64,000 bases of DNA from Chitinophaga niabensis (lineage in GTDB: Bacteria > Bacteroidota > Bacteroidia > Chitinophagales > Chitinophagaceae). Position 1 is the stretch's first letter. Each line of letters opens with the position of its first letter. The translations under genes were made by a program, and so were the position numbers. The DNA is taken from the NCBI RefSeq assembly GCF_039545795.1, contig NZ_CP154260.1:3911001-3975000 (forward strand). The letters are read 5' to 3'. The notes under the pieces were generated by a model that did not search any database, had not been told where the DNA came from, and saw nothing but the letters and a program-made list of their open reading frames with translations. Shown piece after piece: positions 18,321 to 26,166 of the stretch.

Positions 18321-18677
18321 TCAGGTGGAAGCAGGGCTTTTTTCTTCCTTTTCTACCATCCATTGAGTAAGCTTATATTTTGGCAGCATTTCCGCCAGCT
18401 TTTTCTTCAGCCATTTGGAAACGATCTCAAATACAATAAAGCCGATCACAATGGAAATGGTCCATTCCAGATTGGTATAGGTTTGTTTGCTGACCACCGT
18501 TTTATGGGCAGTAAGGCCCCAAAGGTTTCTGATACTGCGGGTTGTAAAGAAGTGAGATACCAGCCGGGTAGATGCCATCCCTATCACAAAGCCTAAAAAA
18601 TTACCGACATAATTATTGTAAACGTACTCCAGGAATTTTCTGACAACCCTGTTTTTCATATAAATTAATTTTCTCAT
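18321..18677 (-). CDS. Small protein with two predicted membrane helices
   Basis: This 118-aa protein (112 aa if it starts at the second ATG, 18659) has hydrophobic segments at about 26-44 (NFLGFVIGMASTRLV) and about 72-90 (WTISIVIGFIVFEIV). A basic N-terminus and a charged C-terminal tail flank them. I do not recognise the family. It lies just after the terminator-like hairpin ending the toxin/immunity pair, so it may be an unrelated chromosomal gene or an extra membrane-located immunity factor; the sequence does not decide. Confidence 0.65.
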   Translation of the reverse strand: MRKLIYMKNRVVRKFLEYVYNNYVGNFLGFVIGMASTRLVSHFFTTRSIRNLWGLTAHKTVVSKQTYTNLEWTISIVIGFIVFEIVSKWLKKKLAEMLPKYKLTQWMVEKEEKSPAST

Positions 18678-18736
18678 GCTAAACTAATACCTAATTCCTG
18701 AAAATACCAGTAAGCTGAAAAAAAATTAATGCTGAA

Positions 18737-18755
18737 AAAATGCTCAGGGCATTTT
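18737..18755 (-). terminator. Weak terminator at the end of the T6SS effector module
   Basis: Arms of 7 bp (18737-18743 and 18749-18755) surround a 5-base loop. On the minus strand the stem runs into six T, then a further T8 tract a little downstream. It overlaps the stop of the immunity gene and would end the effector transcript. Confidence 0.45.
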
Positions 18756-19361
18756 ATTGATCTCATCCATAATCTGTTGCTGCAGAGACCAGTTCACTTC
18801 CATATCAGTCACTTCCATATTTTCTGCCACATCTTCCCCATCCAATAACAGGCTGATCTTGTGAGCAATACAGTCATTCCTTGAAATGCTGCTGATTCCA
18901 AGATGCGAGGTTACCAGGAGGAACTTTTCTTCGTGAATGGTATCATCTTTATAATCCACCAGGTCTTCTTCATGAAAGCCCGTTATGGTTTGTTCGAGTT
19001 CAAAATAATCTCCGGTAGCACACTCAAAGATCATTACCACGCTTTCTTTTCCATCCATCCTTTGTACCATCATATTCCCTTCCCAGTCATAGCCAAAACA
19101 GCTGATCTTTCCTTTAAAATCCGGGTAATATTCTTCCAGCAGCCTGGTCCACTTTATAGCAGAGTCAAGGCTATGGGTTCTGTAAAGGCCGTTATCGAAA
19201 GTTTTGTTACCATAGCTTTTCAGGAAATCCGCCAGTTCTTCCCGCCCTTTTAAAAAGGCAGCATGGTCAGCAGCGGAGTATGCAGTACCGGTTTCGGAAG
19301 ATGCAATACCTGTTTCCCATTTATTGTATTCGAATTCCTTGTCAAAACCTGGAAGTTTCAT
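18744..19361 (-). CDS. Putative immunity protein, DUF1851/Tdi1-like
   Basis: This 205-aa protein has no signal peptide and is probably cytosolic. The central part (CFGYDWEGNMM, then the FECATGDYFELE and FHEEDLVDYKD region, about 85-142) resembles the C-terminal domain of DUF1851 proteins, which include the T6SS immunity protein Tdi1. It begins 16 bp after the stop of the PAAR-like/Hint/nuclease-like toxin gene on the same strand, the usual toxin-then-immunity order. A cytosolic immunity protein fits a toxin that acts inside the cell. Family assignment is by motif resemblance only. Confidence 0.7.
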   Translation of the reverse strand: MKLPGFDKEFEYNKWETGIASSETGTAYSAADHAAFLKGREELADFLKSYGNKTFDNGLYRTHSLDSAIKWTRLLEEYYPDFKGKISCFGYDWEGNMMVQRMDGKESVVMIFECATGDYFELEQTITGFHEEDLVDYKDDTIHEEKFLLVTSHLGISSISRNDCIAHKISLLLDGEDVAENMEVTDMEVNWSLQQQIMDEINKMP

Positions 19362-19377
19362 AATAGTGTTTCTATAG

Positions 19378-21000
19378 TTATTTGATAGTTACCTTACCAA
19401 TCTTTGTGCCTGCCGGCAAGTCTTTAATATCACCCTGTATCTGACGGCCCATGCTTCTGTTCACACTGAAATCAAGCCCGTTCATATTTGTCACATCATC
19501 CAGGCCATCCAGCTGCAGGTCCTGTATATGGTCAACATCTTCTGTATCCTTTACCTTACCACCGGCTTTTTTATAACGCCCTCTTGTATCCGGCAGCCTT
19601 TGGGGTTTCTTTACTACCCGTGTATCTGCCTTTGTAAGGGCGGCCGCTTTTTTCTTAGCGGCAGCTCTTTGGGCAGCCGTCCATTCGTCTTTCATTTTCA
19701 GTACAAGGTCGTATACAACTTCGCCGGTTTCTTTGACCACTCTTTTGATACAAACATTATGCACCAGCAGTTCCTGCACGCCAACAAAATAGGTATGCCC
19801 ATCGGCTACTTCAAAGTTATAGACTTTAACAGAGTTTTCTGCGGTCAGGGGTTCATTTATTTCTGTTATTTCATGTTCTTCATTTGTCAAGATCAGCTGC
19901 TCACCCGCTTCAACAGCACTATATTGGTAAGTTACATTTACCACAAGTGCTTGTTTGCCGTTCTTCATCTGAATGGTATCCCCCTTTTCCAGTAAGCCGG
20001 CTTCCTTCCACAAACCATCTGCGTAAAAAGGATGTTCAGGGGTAACCTGTACCACTGACTGATCCGTAATTACTGTAACCAGTGCATCTGTGGTACGCTC
20101 CAGGGTATTGGTAACTGTTTGCAGGGAGGTTTCGCCGGTTTCTTCATCGTACGTCCATACGGCATCACCCTGTAAGATATCTTCAATACGTTTGTGACCG
20201 TTTGCAACTGCCACCAGCGTACCTGCGGGGAAACAGGCGAATACACATAACTTACCACGGGTAAGACTCCTCATGGATAGTTTGCTGATCATTTCCGCGG
20301 TTTGCTTTACACCTGCTTCCAGGGCTTCTTTAGAAACCTTTTTAGCTACCTGCTTCACGCCGGCTTTAATGGCCTGCCGGGCTCCTATTTTCACTGCTGT
20401 GGCACCTGCAACGGAAGCTCCTCCCGTGAACGGAGCGGCAACGAGGCCAACCACATCCAGGGCAAGAAAACCTGCATCCAATGCAGCCATGCCCCAGTTA
20501 CCTTCGCTGATGTTTTTGGCCATGCTTACAATGGGCCCTACCACCGGCACACAGTCTACAATAAACTCTCCTGCTTTTTTCCACCAGGGTTTATTCTTTT
20601 CCGCCTGTTCTTCATCATAAGCTTTCTTCACATCATCCCGCATGCCGTTGAGCTGATCTTCTTCTTCGGCGGTAAGCGGTACCTGCCCACTGGTCAGAAA
20701 GGATACTTTACCTCCAACAGTGCATTTAATGCAGCTTTTGCCCACCAGTGTTTGCTGGCCTTTAACCTTTACGGGATAGGTATCCTCCCATATGGTGGTT
20801 ACGGGCACACAAGGTTTTTGCGTTTTTTTGCATACTACAAAGTTCGGCACATTAGTGATCGGTATCTTATCCATAGCAGTAGATACCTTACACCCGTTGA
20901 TCTTTACTGTTTGGTTATAGGAAGGCATAAAGAGGCCAGGTGCACTACCCTGGTCGCACTCCATCATCGCTTTATATGTGATATACTCGAGTTGTTCCAT
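19378..21000 (-). CDS. T6SS polymorphic effector: PAAR-like, Hint, nuclease-like toxin
   Basis: This 540-aa modular protein has four parts. (1) Residues 1-110 form a PAAR-like (DUF4280-type) domain with repeated Cys (CDQGS, GCKVS, CKKTQKPC, KSCIKC) that would cap the VgrG spike. (2) A hydrophobic, Ala/Gly-rich pre-toxin region spans about 140-250. (3) A Hint domain runs from Cys256 (CFPAGT), with block B TPEHPF (320-325), to LLVHN ending at Asn415, as in self-cleaving toxin Hint modules. (4) The C-terminal toxin of 125 residues has VDH491IQDLQL, NM, and LDFSVNRSMG, resembling His-dependent nucleases of polymorphic toxins. Hint cleavage would release the toxin. It lies between vgrG and an immunity-like gene. 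Confidence 0.85.
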   Translation of the reverse strand: MEQLEYITYKAMMECDQGSAPGLFMPSYNQTVKINGCKVSTAMDKIPITNVPNFVVCKKTQKPCVPVTTIWEDTYPVKVKGQQTLVGKSCIKCTVGGKVSFLTSGQVPLTAEEEDQLNGMRDDVKKAYDEEQAEKNKPWWKKAGEFIVDCVPVVGPIVSMAKNISEGNWGMAALDAGFLALDVVGLVAAPFTGGASVAGATAVKIGARQAIKAGVKQVAKKVSKEALEAGVKQTAEMISKLSMRSLTRGKLCVFACFPAGTLVAVANGHKRIEDILQGDAVWTYDEETGETSLQTVTNTLERTTDALVTVITDQSVVQVTPEHPFYADGLWKEAGLLEKGDTIQMKNGKQALVVNVTYQYSAVEAGEQLILTNEEHEITEINEPLTAENSVKVYNFEVADGHTYFVGVQELLVHNVCIKRVVKETGEVVYDLVLKMKDEWTAAQRAAAKKKAAALTKADTRVVKKPQRLPDTRGRYKKAGGKVKDTEDVDHIQDLQLDGLDDVTNMNGLDFSVNRSMGRQIQGDIKDLPAGTKIGKVTIK

Positions 21001-21013
21001 CTCCTTACATTGA

Positions 21014-22852
21014 TCAGGTAATATCTGTATCAGGTGAACCTACGCGGATAGTAGTACCTCCGTTCACAGTTACATCCGCCCCGAAAATATTAGCAATGGT
21101 GCTGCCTATCACATTGGCGGCAGCCGTAAGGCTCTCCACTTTCACATCTGTGTTTCCGCTGATAGACACACCTTTAGCGGTGGCGGCGAAGGTAATATCC
21201 TCTGTATCGGCAGTGCCGGAAATACTCTTTTTGGCGCTGATGGTCACTATCCCTTCACCTCCTCCCTGTTCACCAGGCTGGGCATTGATGGTAACACTGT
21301 TACCAGCATTCACCGTAAAGTCTTTGGTATTGATGGTAAATGAATTGGGTGCATTGAGGGTACAGGACCCATCTCCATGCATGGTAAGCACATTGCCGCT
21401 TGGATCTTTAACCATTACACTGCCTTTACTATCATCCAGTGTAACAGTACTGCCACTGCGGGTGCTGAGGCTTTTTACATTATTTGAAGCACCGCCGCCT
21501 TTACCTGATTTGCCATGATATACACTACCGAGCACAAGTGGCCGGGCAATATTTCCTTCCTCAAAAGCTACCACTACCTGGTCTCCTTTTTCAGGCACAA
21601 AAGTAAAACCTCTGTTGGTGCTTACTTTTTCTGAGCTGCCGGCATTTGGCGAAACTACCCGCAACCATTCAGACACATCGTTGCAGGTGCATTCCCATTT
21701 AAATTTCACCTTTACGCGGCCCTGCCCGTCCGGATCTTCGTTATCATCTACCATGGCCAGTTGCATATCTGCCAGCGGCTTTTCATATTGCCGTACGGGA
21801 ATGCGCTCTGTATCTGCCACCACTCCTTCGAAAGTATTGTAATAATGACCCACTCCATCTATGTGATGGTATACTGCAGTAACCAGGAATCGCCCCAGCT
21901 GCTGCACTGTAAAGCTCAATGCTTCTTTCACACTCATGCTTACATCCACCACTTTTCCCAGGCCAACCTGCGGATTATCACCGCTGGCTGTGATCTGGAG
22001 AAGGTCAGCGATATTTGATTTTTCTTCATTAGCCACAAAAGTTTCTATTTCCTGCCGGGTATCTATCCGCACGTTCAGTGGCTGTGAGTATATTTTGCTA
22101 TAGAGTTCATTGGAAGCATTTACAGCATGGGCAAGGTCCGGCTGGCCGGAAGGTTTGGCCTTGGCTTCTGCTTTGAACAGCTCATCTTCTTTTGGACTAT
22201 AGAAAAATTTGCGGCTTTTGAGCGGTGCTACCTGCATGGCATACTGCAGGCTATGCAGGTCCCGGCCGTAGACCAGCTTTACTTCCTCCTGCTTATCGGG
22301 TTTTCCGAACTGCAATTTCACCCCATCATAGAAAAACCATTCATGGTATTCTGCGGAAAGCCTGTTCAGAAAATCATAATCACTTTCACGATACTGGATC
22401 AGGTAGTCGATAGGTTCTTTGCGCGCAGGGTTCAGTTGCAAATTGAGATCATTTGCAGGCGCATCTTCTGTGGCTTTCCGGATAATGGCACTCAGGTCTT
22501 TATTGAGATAAGATCCAAGATCAGGCCCGCGGTCTATCAGGATACTGGGGCTGTAACCGCTTACAATGAGTGTTCCGTGATAACCATGGCTCTGGGAAAG
22601 TTCTACTTTAGTGACTTTGCCGACAAAAAGCTGTTCACCTCCCTGCAGCTTGCCGAACTGCACATTAATATTCTTGCCCATGAAGCCTCTGCACTTGTCC
22701 AGCGAAATAACGCCGGGTGCACCCATTTCATCATGATTGAAACGCAATTCAAAATAGTGATGTGCATTGAACCGCTGTTCCAGCGTAAAAGATGAAAAAT
22801 GCAGGATAGGCGTATCCTCTATATGGATGCTTACATTCAGTTTACCTTCCAT
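21014..22852 (-). CDS. tssI: T6SS spike protein VgrG (TssI)
   Basis: This 612-aa protein has a gp27-like N-terminal half (IRKATEDAPAND, YRESDYDFLNRLSAEYHEWFF) and an OB-fold with DPDGQGRVKVKFKWE and VAFEEGNIARPLVLGSVYHG. The C-terminal gp5-like beta-helix has repeated NSFTIN / DFTVN / NSVTIN strands. The trimer forms the puncturing tip of the Hcp tube and carries the PAAR-like effector encoded 13 bp downstream. No extra catalytic domain is fused to its end, so toxin delivery depends on the PAAR-like cargo. Confidence 0.95.
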   Translation of the reverse strand: MEGKLNVSIHIEDTPILHFSSFTLEQRFNAHHYFELRFNHDEMGAPGVISLDKCRGFMGKNINVQFGKLQGGEQLFVGKVTKVELSQSHGYHGTLIVSGYSPSILIDRGPDLGSYLNKDLSAIIRKATEDAPANDLNLQLNPARKEPIDYLIQYRESDYDFLNRLSAEYHEWFFYDGVKLQFGKPDKQEEVKLVYGRDLHSLQYAMQVAPLKSRKFFYSPKEDELFKAEAKAKPSGQPDLAHAVNASNELYSKIYSQPLNVRIDTRQEIETFVANEEKSNIADLLQITASGDNPQVGLGKVVDVSMSVKEALSFTVQQLGRFLVTAVYHHIDGVGHYYNTFEGVVADTERIPVRQYEKPLADMQLAMVDDNEDPDGQGRVKVKFKWECTCNDVSEWLRVVSPNAGSSEKVSTNRGFTFVPEKGDQVVVAFEEGNIARPLVLGSVYHGKSGKGGGASNNVKSLSTRSGSTVTLDDSKGSVMVKDPSGNVLTMHGDGSCTLNAPNSFTINTKDFTVNAGNSVTINAQPGEQGGGEGIVTISAKKSISGTADTEDITFAATAKGVSISGNTDVKVESLTAAANVIGSTIANIFGADVTVNGGTTIRVGSPDTDIT

Positions 22853-22881
22853 CTATGACTCTTTTTTCATAATTTAAAAAC

Positions 22882-23481
22882 TCAGTCTTTTACTGGCCAT
22901 TTGGCGTAATAACTGATTATTTTATATTTACCTTTCACCTTGCCGCATACAAATGCAAAGTATGTTTCGGCATTGGTGTTGGGCTCAGGGAATTGCATAT
23001 AGACTTCATACATTTTTGTATGAGGGTCTATATCCTGGCGCAGGGTACGGTAGTAATCTTCCGAATTACTTTCACCGATCTCCGAAAGATGCTCCTCTAC
23101 GGCTTTAGGTAACATACGTTGTACGTCTGCGGTGAAAATATTTTTATAGTACTGATTGAACTCCTGCCTGCTTACTTTACCGGCATTTTTATCCACATCC
23201 ATATTTTTCAGGTCCTCATCTGCCCATTTAGGACTTGTTTGCAGGGGAAAATGCAGCATGTTTTCCAAACCTGCTTTACTGTTTTGTTTCACAGCCTGCC
23301 GGAAGGCATCGAAGAAAGTATGGAATTGTTTTTCATCTTTGTCCGCGTCTGCCGCCGGTATTTGCGCGATACTGTCAGCAGCCGGTACGGCGGCCCGCGC
23401 CTGGCTTTTAGTTTTGCTATTACAGGCCAGTGTGCTGAAACAAAGGCTGCATAACAGGATATATTTGTAATGGTTTTTCAT
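22882..23481 (-). CDS. Lipoprotein, candidate immunity to the lysozyme-like effector
   Basis: This 199-aa protein has a lipoprotein signal (LCFSTLACN, Cys20). The mature part is charged, mixed alpha/beta, and ends in YFAFVCGKVKGKYKIISYYAKW, like a small NTF2-like or cystatin-like fold. It starts 1 bp after the stop of the lysozyme-like gene, implying coupled expression. Immunity proteins against peptidoglycan hydrolases work in the periplasm and are often lipoproteins, so immunity is the best inference. An alternative is a structural lipoprotein of the envelope complex (TssQ-like). Confidence 0.6.
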   Translation of the reverse strand: MKNHYKYILLCSLCFSTLACNSKTKSQARAAVPAADSIAQIPAADADKDEKQFHTFFDAFRQAVKQNSKAGLENMLHFPLQTSPKWADEDLKNMDVDKNAGKVSRQEFNQYYKNIFTADVQRMLPKAVEEHLSEIGESNSEDYYRTLRQDIDPHTKMYEVYMQFPEPNTNAETYFAFVCGKVKGKYKIISYYAKWPVKD

Positions 23482-23482
23482 A

Positions 23483-24379
23483 TCAGAACCTTGGTATGTA
23501 TATTAATCCTCTTTCTTCCATTCTTTTCAGTATCACTGCCGATCCCATTTGTTGCGATACGGCATCTTTGTCGAACTTTCCATCCTTCACATATTTCCCT
23601 TTGGTATAATGACCGGAAAAGCTCCACAAGTATGGAGAGTTGATCTTTTTATATTTAAAGTAACCAAAGCCATTATAGGCCTCCAGCTTCCGAAGGATAA
23701 AGGGCAGGGTCCACTGGCGCACTTTATCAAATTTCATGAACTTCAACGCATCTACAGCGCTCTCTTCAAAAGTGAACGGAGGCGGATGCCCTACTTTGGG
23801 GCGGCCTGCCGGAACCTGTACAGTATAACCCGTAAGCGGATCGCCATTATGCAGATGTTTACTGAAATTAAAGCTGCACTCCAGGTAATGCACGCAGGCA
23901 ATAAAAAACCAGGGTATCCTGCCTGAAGCAGAGAACAGGAAATCCGGCTGCAGTGCCGTAAACCCAAGGTTAAAGGGGTTACTTCTCCCCCAGGTGCTCA
24001 TACTGCGCTGAAGCAGGCCAGGAAACTGCAATGGCCCGGGCTGCGATGGTAAAGCCTGTTGCGGCACGGGAGTCTGGTAAAAGTTACGGGGTTGAAAAAA
24101 ATTAGTGCCGCCCAATACAGAAGGCATTGGCAGGCCGAAATTCGTTCCTGCACCCTGTACCTGGGTTGCAATCTGTTCATAACGGGGCCGGTTGATCAGT
24201 ACTTTTTCGTCAATCACTTTATCCACTTCAGCCACTTTCTCTTTTGTGATCACGCAGGTGTCAAACAACTGCTGATATTCGATATCAGTGGGTGTAGATG
24301 GTGTGACCTTAGGTTTAGGCTTCGATGCAGGCCTCGCCTTGGGTTGAACAGTTACGGCAATATACTTTTTCTTCTTCAT
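23483..24379 (-). CDS. Lysozyme-like protein (COG5526 type), candidate T6SS effector
   Basis: The protein has 298 aa from the ATG at 24379 (MKKKKYIAV); a longer frame would read through the hairpin upstream. No signal peptide is seen, as expected for a T6SS-delivered protein. A Pro/Lys-rich N-terminal part is followed by a domain (about 155-270) with the COG5526 lysozyme-family signature: CVHYLECSFNF, HLHNGDPLTGYTV, VPAGRP, PPFTFEESAVDAL. Glu in HYLE is the likely catalytic acid. It sits between hcp and vgrG with a lipoprotein gene right behind it. Attack on the target's peptidoglycan is inferred; a housekeeping role in passing the apparatus through the wall is possible. Confidence 0.75.
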   Translation of the reverse strand: MKKKKYIAVTVQPKARPASKPKPKVTPSTPTDIEYQQLFDTCVITKEKVAEVDKVIDEKVLINRPRYEQIATQVQGAGTNFGLPMPSVLGGTNFFQPRNFYQTPVPQQALPSQPGPLQFPGLLQRSMSTWGRSNPFNLGFTALQPDFLFSASGRIPWFFIACVHYLECSFNFSKHLHNGDPLTGYTVQVPAGRPKVGHPPPFTFEESAVDALKFMKFDKVRQWTLPFILRKLEAYNGFGYFKYKKINSPYLWSFSGHYTKGKYVKDGKFDKDAVSQQMGSAVILKRMEERGLIYIPRF

Positions 24380-24404
24380 TATGCGGTATCCGAAAACGAT
24401 AAGA

Positions 24405-24433
24405 GGTGTGCTGCCTGTAACAGGCAGCACACC
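24405..24433. terminator. Strong hairpin between tssD and the lysozyme-like gene
   Basis: Perfect 13-bp GC-rich arms (24405-24417 and 24421-24433) surround the loop TAA. On the minus strand it is followed by TCTTATCGTTTTC, a broken U-tract. It probably ends most hcp transcripts while letting some continue into the effector genes. Confidence 0.75.
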
Positions 24434-24455
24434 ATGTAAATATTATGGCCGTGAA

Positions 24456-24848
24456 TTATTTGGGCCAGTCATTCTCATGTTCTGCATTACCCATTTTAAG
24501 GGTTTGTGCAGAGATCACGAAACTGAGGGTCATGGGATGATTACCCACCACATTGATGCCTTCGTTATATTGTATGATAAAGCCATTGCTGAAAAACAGC
24601 TCTTTCATTTTAGCATCCTCATCAGTTTTCTTAATGATGATCTTACCGGAGAAGGGTTTGAACTGGCTATTCACCATGGATTCGATCACGGAAGTATCTT
24701 CCGTTGATTCAATTTCCACATGAATAGTTCCTCCGTACACGCCTGAAGAGGGGCGGCCTTTGGCGTCCACATCCCGGTTAAGGGAGAAACTGCATTGCAG
24801 TACATCATACTCCTTGCTGCCCAATTGCAGCGTTGCTTTGAATGCCAT
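24456..24848 (-). CDS. tssD: T6SS tube protein TssD (Hcp), copy 1
   Basis: This 130-aa protein is of the Bacteroidota TssD/Hcp type: MAF start, YDVLQCSFSLNRDVD, GRPSSGVYGGT, STEDTSVIESMVNSQF, and a C-terminal KMGNAEHENDWP. Hexamers stack into the inner tube expelled by sheath contraction. It is about 70% identical by eye to the second copy immediately upstream. The differences cluster in the C-terminal half (FFSNGFIIQYNEG versus AFEGAFIVKYTEG), where they could affect cargo binding. It is followed by a strong hairpin. Confidence 0.95.
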   Translation of the reverse strand: MAFKATLQLGSKEYDVLQCSFSLNRDVDAKGRPSSGVYGGTIHVEIESTEDTSVIESMVNSQFKPFSGKIIIKKTDEDAKMKELFFSNGFIIQYNEGINVVGNHPMTLSFVISAQTLKMGNAEHENDWPK

Positions 24849-24965
24849 AGTGGTCAGAATTTAAATACTTTCAGATAATTTTTCAAACAGCTACACCTTC
24901 ATTCTTTCGCATACGCCATGCAAAAGCCTGTTATGGCTAACCGGAAAAACTTAATAAATGCGGGA

Positions 24966-25367
24966 TCAGGCTTTAGCGTCCGGCCAGTCGTTTACATGCT
25001 CTGCATTGCCCAGTTTCATTTTGCGCGCAGAGATCGTGAACCGGAGCTTCATCGGGTCAGAACCGATCACATTGAGGCCTTCCGTGTACTTAACAATGAA
25101 AGCGCCTTCAAATGCCACCTCTTTCATTTTGGCGTCTTCATCTGTTTTCTTGATGAGCACTGCGCCGGAGAAGGGTTTGAATTGAGAATTTACCATCGCT
25201 TCAATAATGGAAGTATCCTCCGTGGATTCTACTTCTACATCAATGGTGCCGCCGTATACGCCGGAAGAAGGGCGGCCTTTGTGATCAACATCCCTGTTCA
25301 GGGTGTAGCTGCAGCTCAGTACATCGTACTGCTTTCCTGCCATGTTTAATTTTGCATTGAATGCCAT
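24966..25367 (-). CDS. tssD: T6SS tube protein TssD (Hcp), copy 2
   Basis: This 133-aa protein has the same architecture as the copy at 24456, with RDVDHKGRPSSGVYGGT, STEDTSIIEAMVNSQF and MKLGNAEHVNDWP, plus a short C-terminal extension. The 117-bp gap between the copies contains no gene. It is preceded by a 175-bp AT-rich gap that may hold a promoter, which suggests the tube genes can be transcribed apart from the sheath genes. Confidence 0.95.
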   Translation of the reverse strand: MAFNAKLNMAGKQYDVLSCSYTLNRDVDHKGRPSSGVYGGTIDVEVESTEDTSIIEAMVNSQFKPFSGAVLIKKTDEDAKMKEVAFEGAFIVKYTEGLNVIGSDPMKLRFTISARKMKLGNAEHVNDWPDAKA

Positions 25368-25543
25368 GTTAATTAAAATTTATAGGTCAACGAAAAAAAT
25401 TGCGGATTATGGTTACTTCGTGATGGTTTCCTATTGGCAGTGATTGAGCTACGGGTCTATGGGTTTTTCTGGTCTGTCAAACAATTGTTCAGGAGCTAAA
25501 ATAAATTATTTTCTTTCAAAGCATGTTTCCTGTCTGTTAACTC

Positions 25544-26116
25544 TTACATGAATTTTTCTCCAAAAGCATGCAGTTTTCCTATCCACTTTTTTGTATAGTC
25601 ATTTTCCGGCGAATGTACATAACCAATTGTACAGGTACGCACCGGGCTGATCCTGCAACGTTCCAGCACATTGCGTTTGATAGCATGATAGGTAGGCTTC
25701 TTGGTGAGTTGCCATTCCTTCCAGCTTTCTTCGTCTAATACTGACACAATCCGTGCCGATTTTCCGGAATATACACCCAGTCCTCTGGCCGATTTATCTG
25801 CCATACCCTGCACAGGAGGCATGAACAAGCGGTCAAAGAAACCGGACAATTTAGCCGGAATGGAATCATGATTAACCGTACAGAAAAGAACGATGTGGCT
25901 GGCCCATTGAATTTTCTCCAAAGCGGCCAGCAGATCGGGCTCCAGCGGTGTGATCTGGTTAGAGAACTGTTTATTGGAATTGAATTTCAGGTCCATAATA
26001 TACAATTCCTTCACCATCGCTCCTACTGTTTCGGCACCCTGGCGGTATGCTTTTGCAAATGCCTGGTTGATGCCTGTTTTTGTTGTATCTCCGTGTAAAA
26101 TTAACAGATTCTTCAT
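25544..26116 (-). CDS. Flavodoxin-like NAD(P)H-dependent oxidoreductase
   Basis: The protein has 190 aa from the ATG at 26116 (MKNLLILHGD, the first beta-strand of the flavodoxin fold). Flavodoxin_2-like features are WASHIVLFCTVNHDSIPAKLSGFFDRLF (split: WASHIVLFCTV, then PAKLSGFFDRLF) and RGLGVYSGKSARIV. These match FMN-dependent quinone reductases / modulator of drug activity B-type enzymes. It has no known T6SS role, yet it stands on the same strand between tssC and tssD. It is a passenger gene, or it has a link to T6SS that is not evident from sequence. Confidence 0.75.
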   Translation of the reverse strand: MKNLLILHGDTTKTGINQAFAKAYRQGAETVGAMVKELYIMDLKFNSNKQFSNQITPLEPDLLAALEKIQWASHIVLFCTVNHDSIPAKLSGFFDRLFMPPVQGMADKSARGLGVYSGKSARIVSVLDEESWKEWQLTKKPTYHAIKRNVLERCRISPVRTCTIGYVHSPENDYTKKWIGKLHAFGEKFM

Positions 26117-26166
26117 GTTATACTTGCCCTGCAAATATAACAATCGTGCGGTCAATTCAAACCCGG

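Noticed and set aside
22882..23481. Calling the 199-aa lipoprotein TssQ
   Set aside because: It lies far from the tssN-tssR genes and directly behind the lysozyme-like gene, so immunity is the more economical reading. The alternative is kept only as a possibility.
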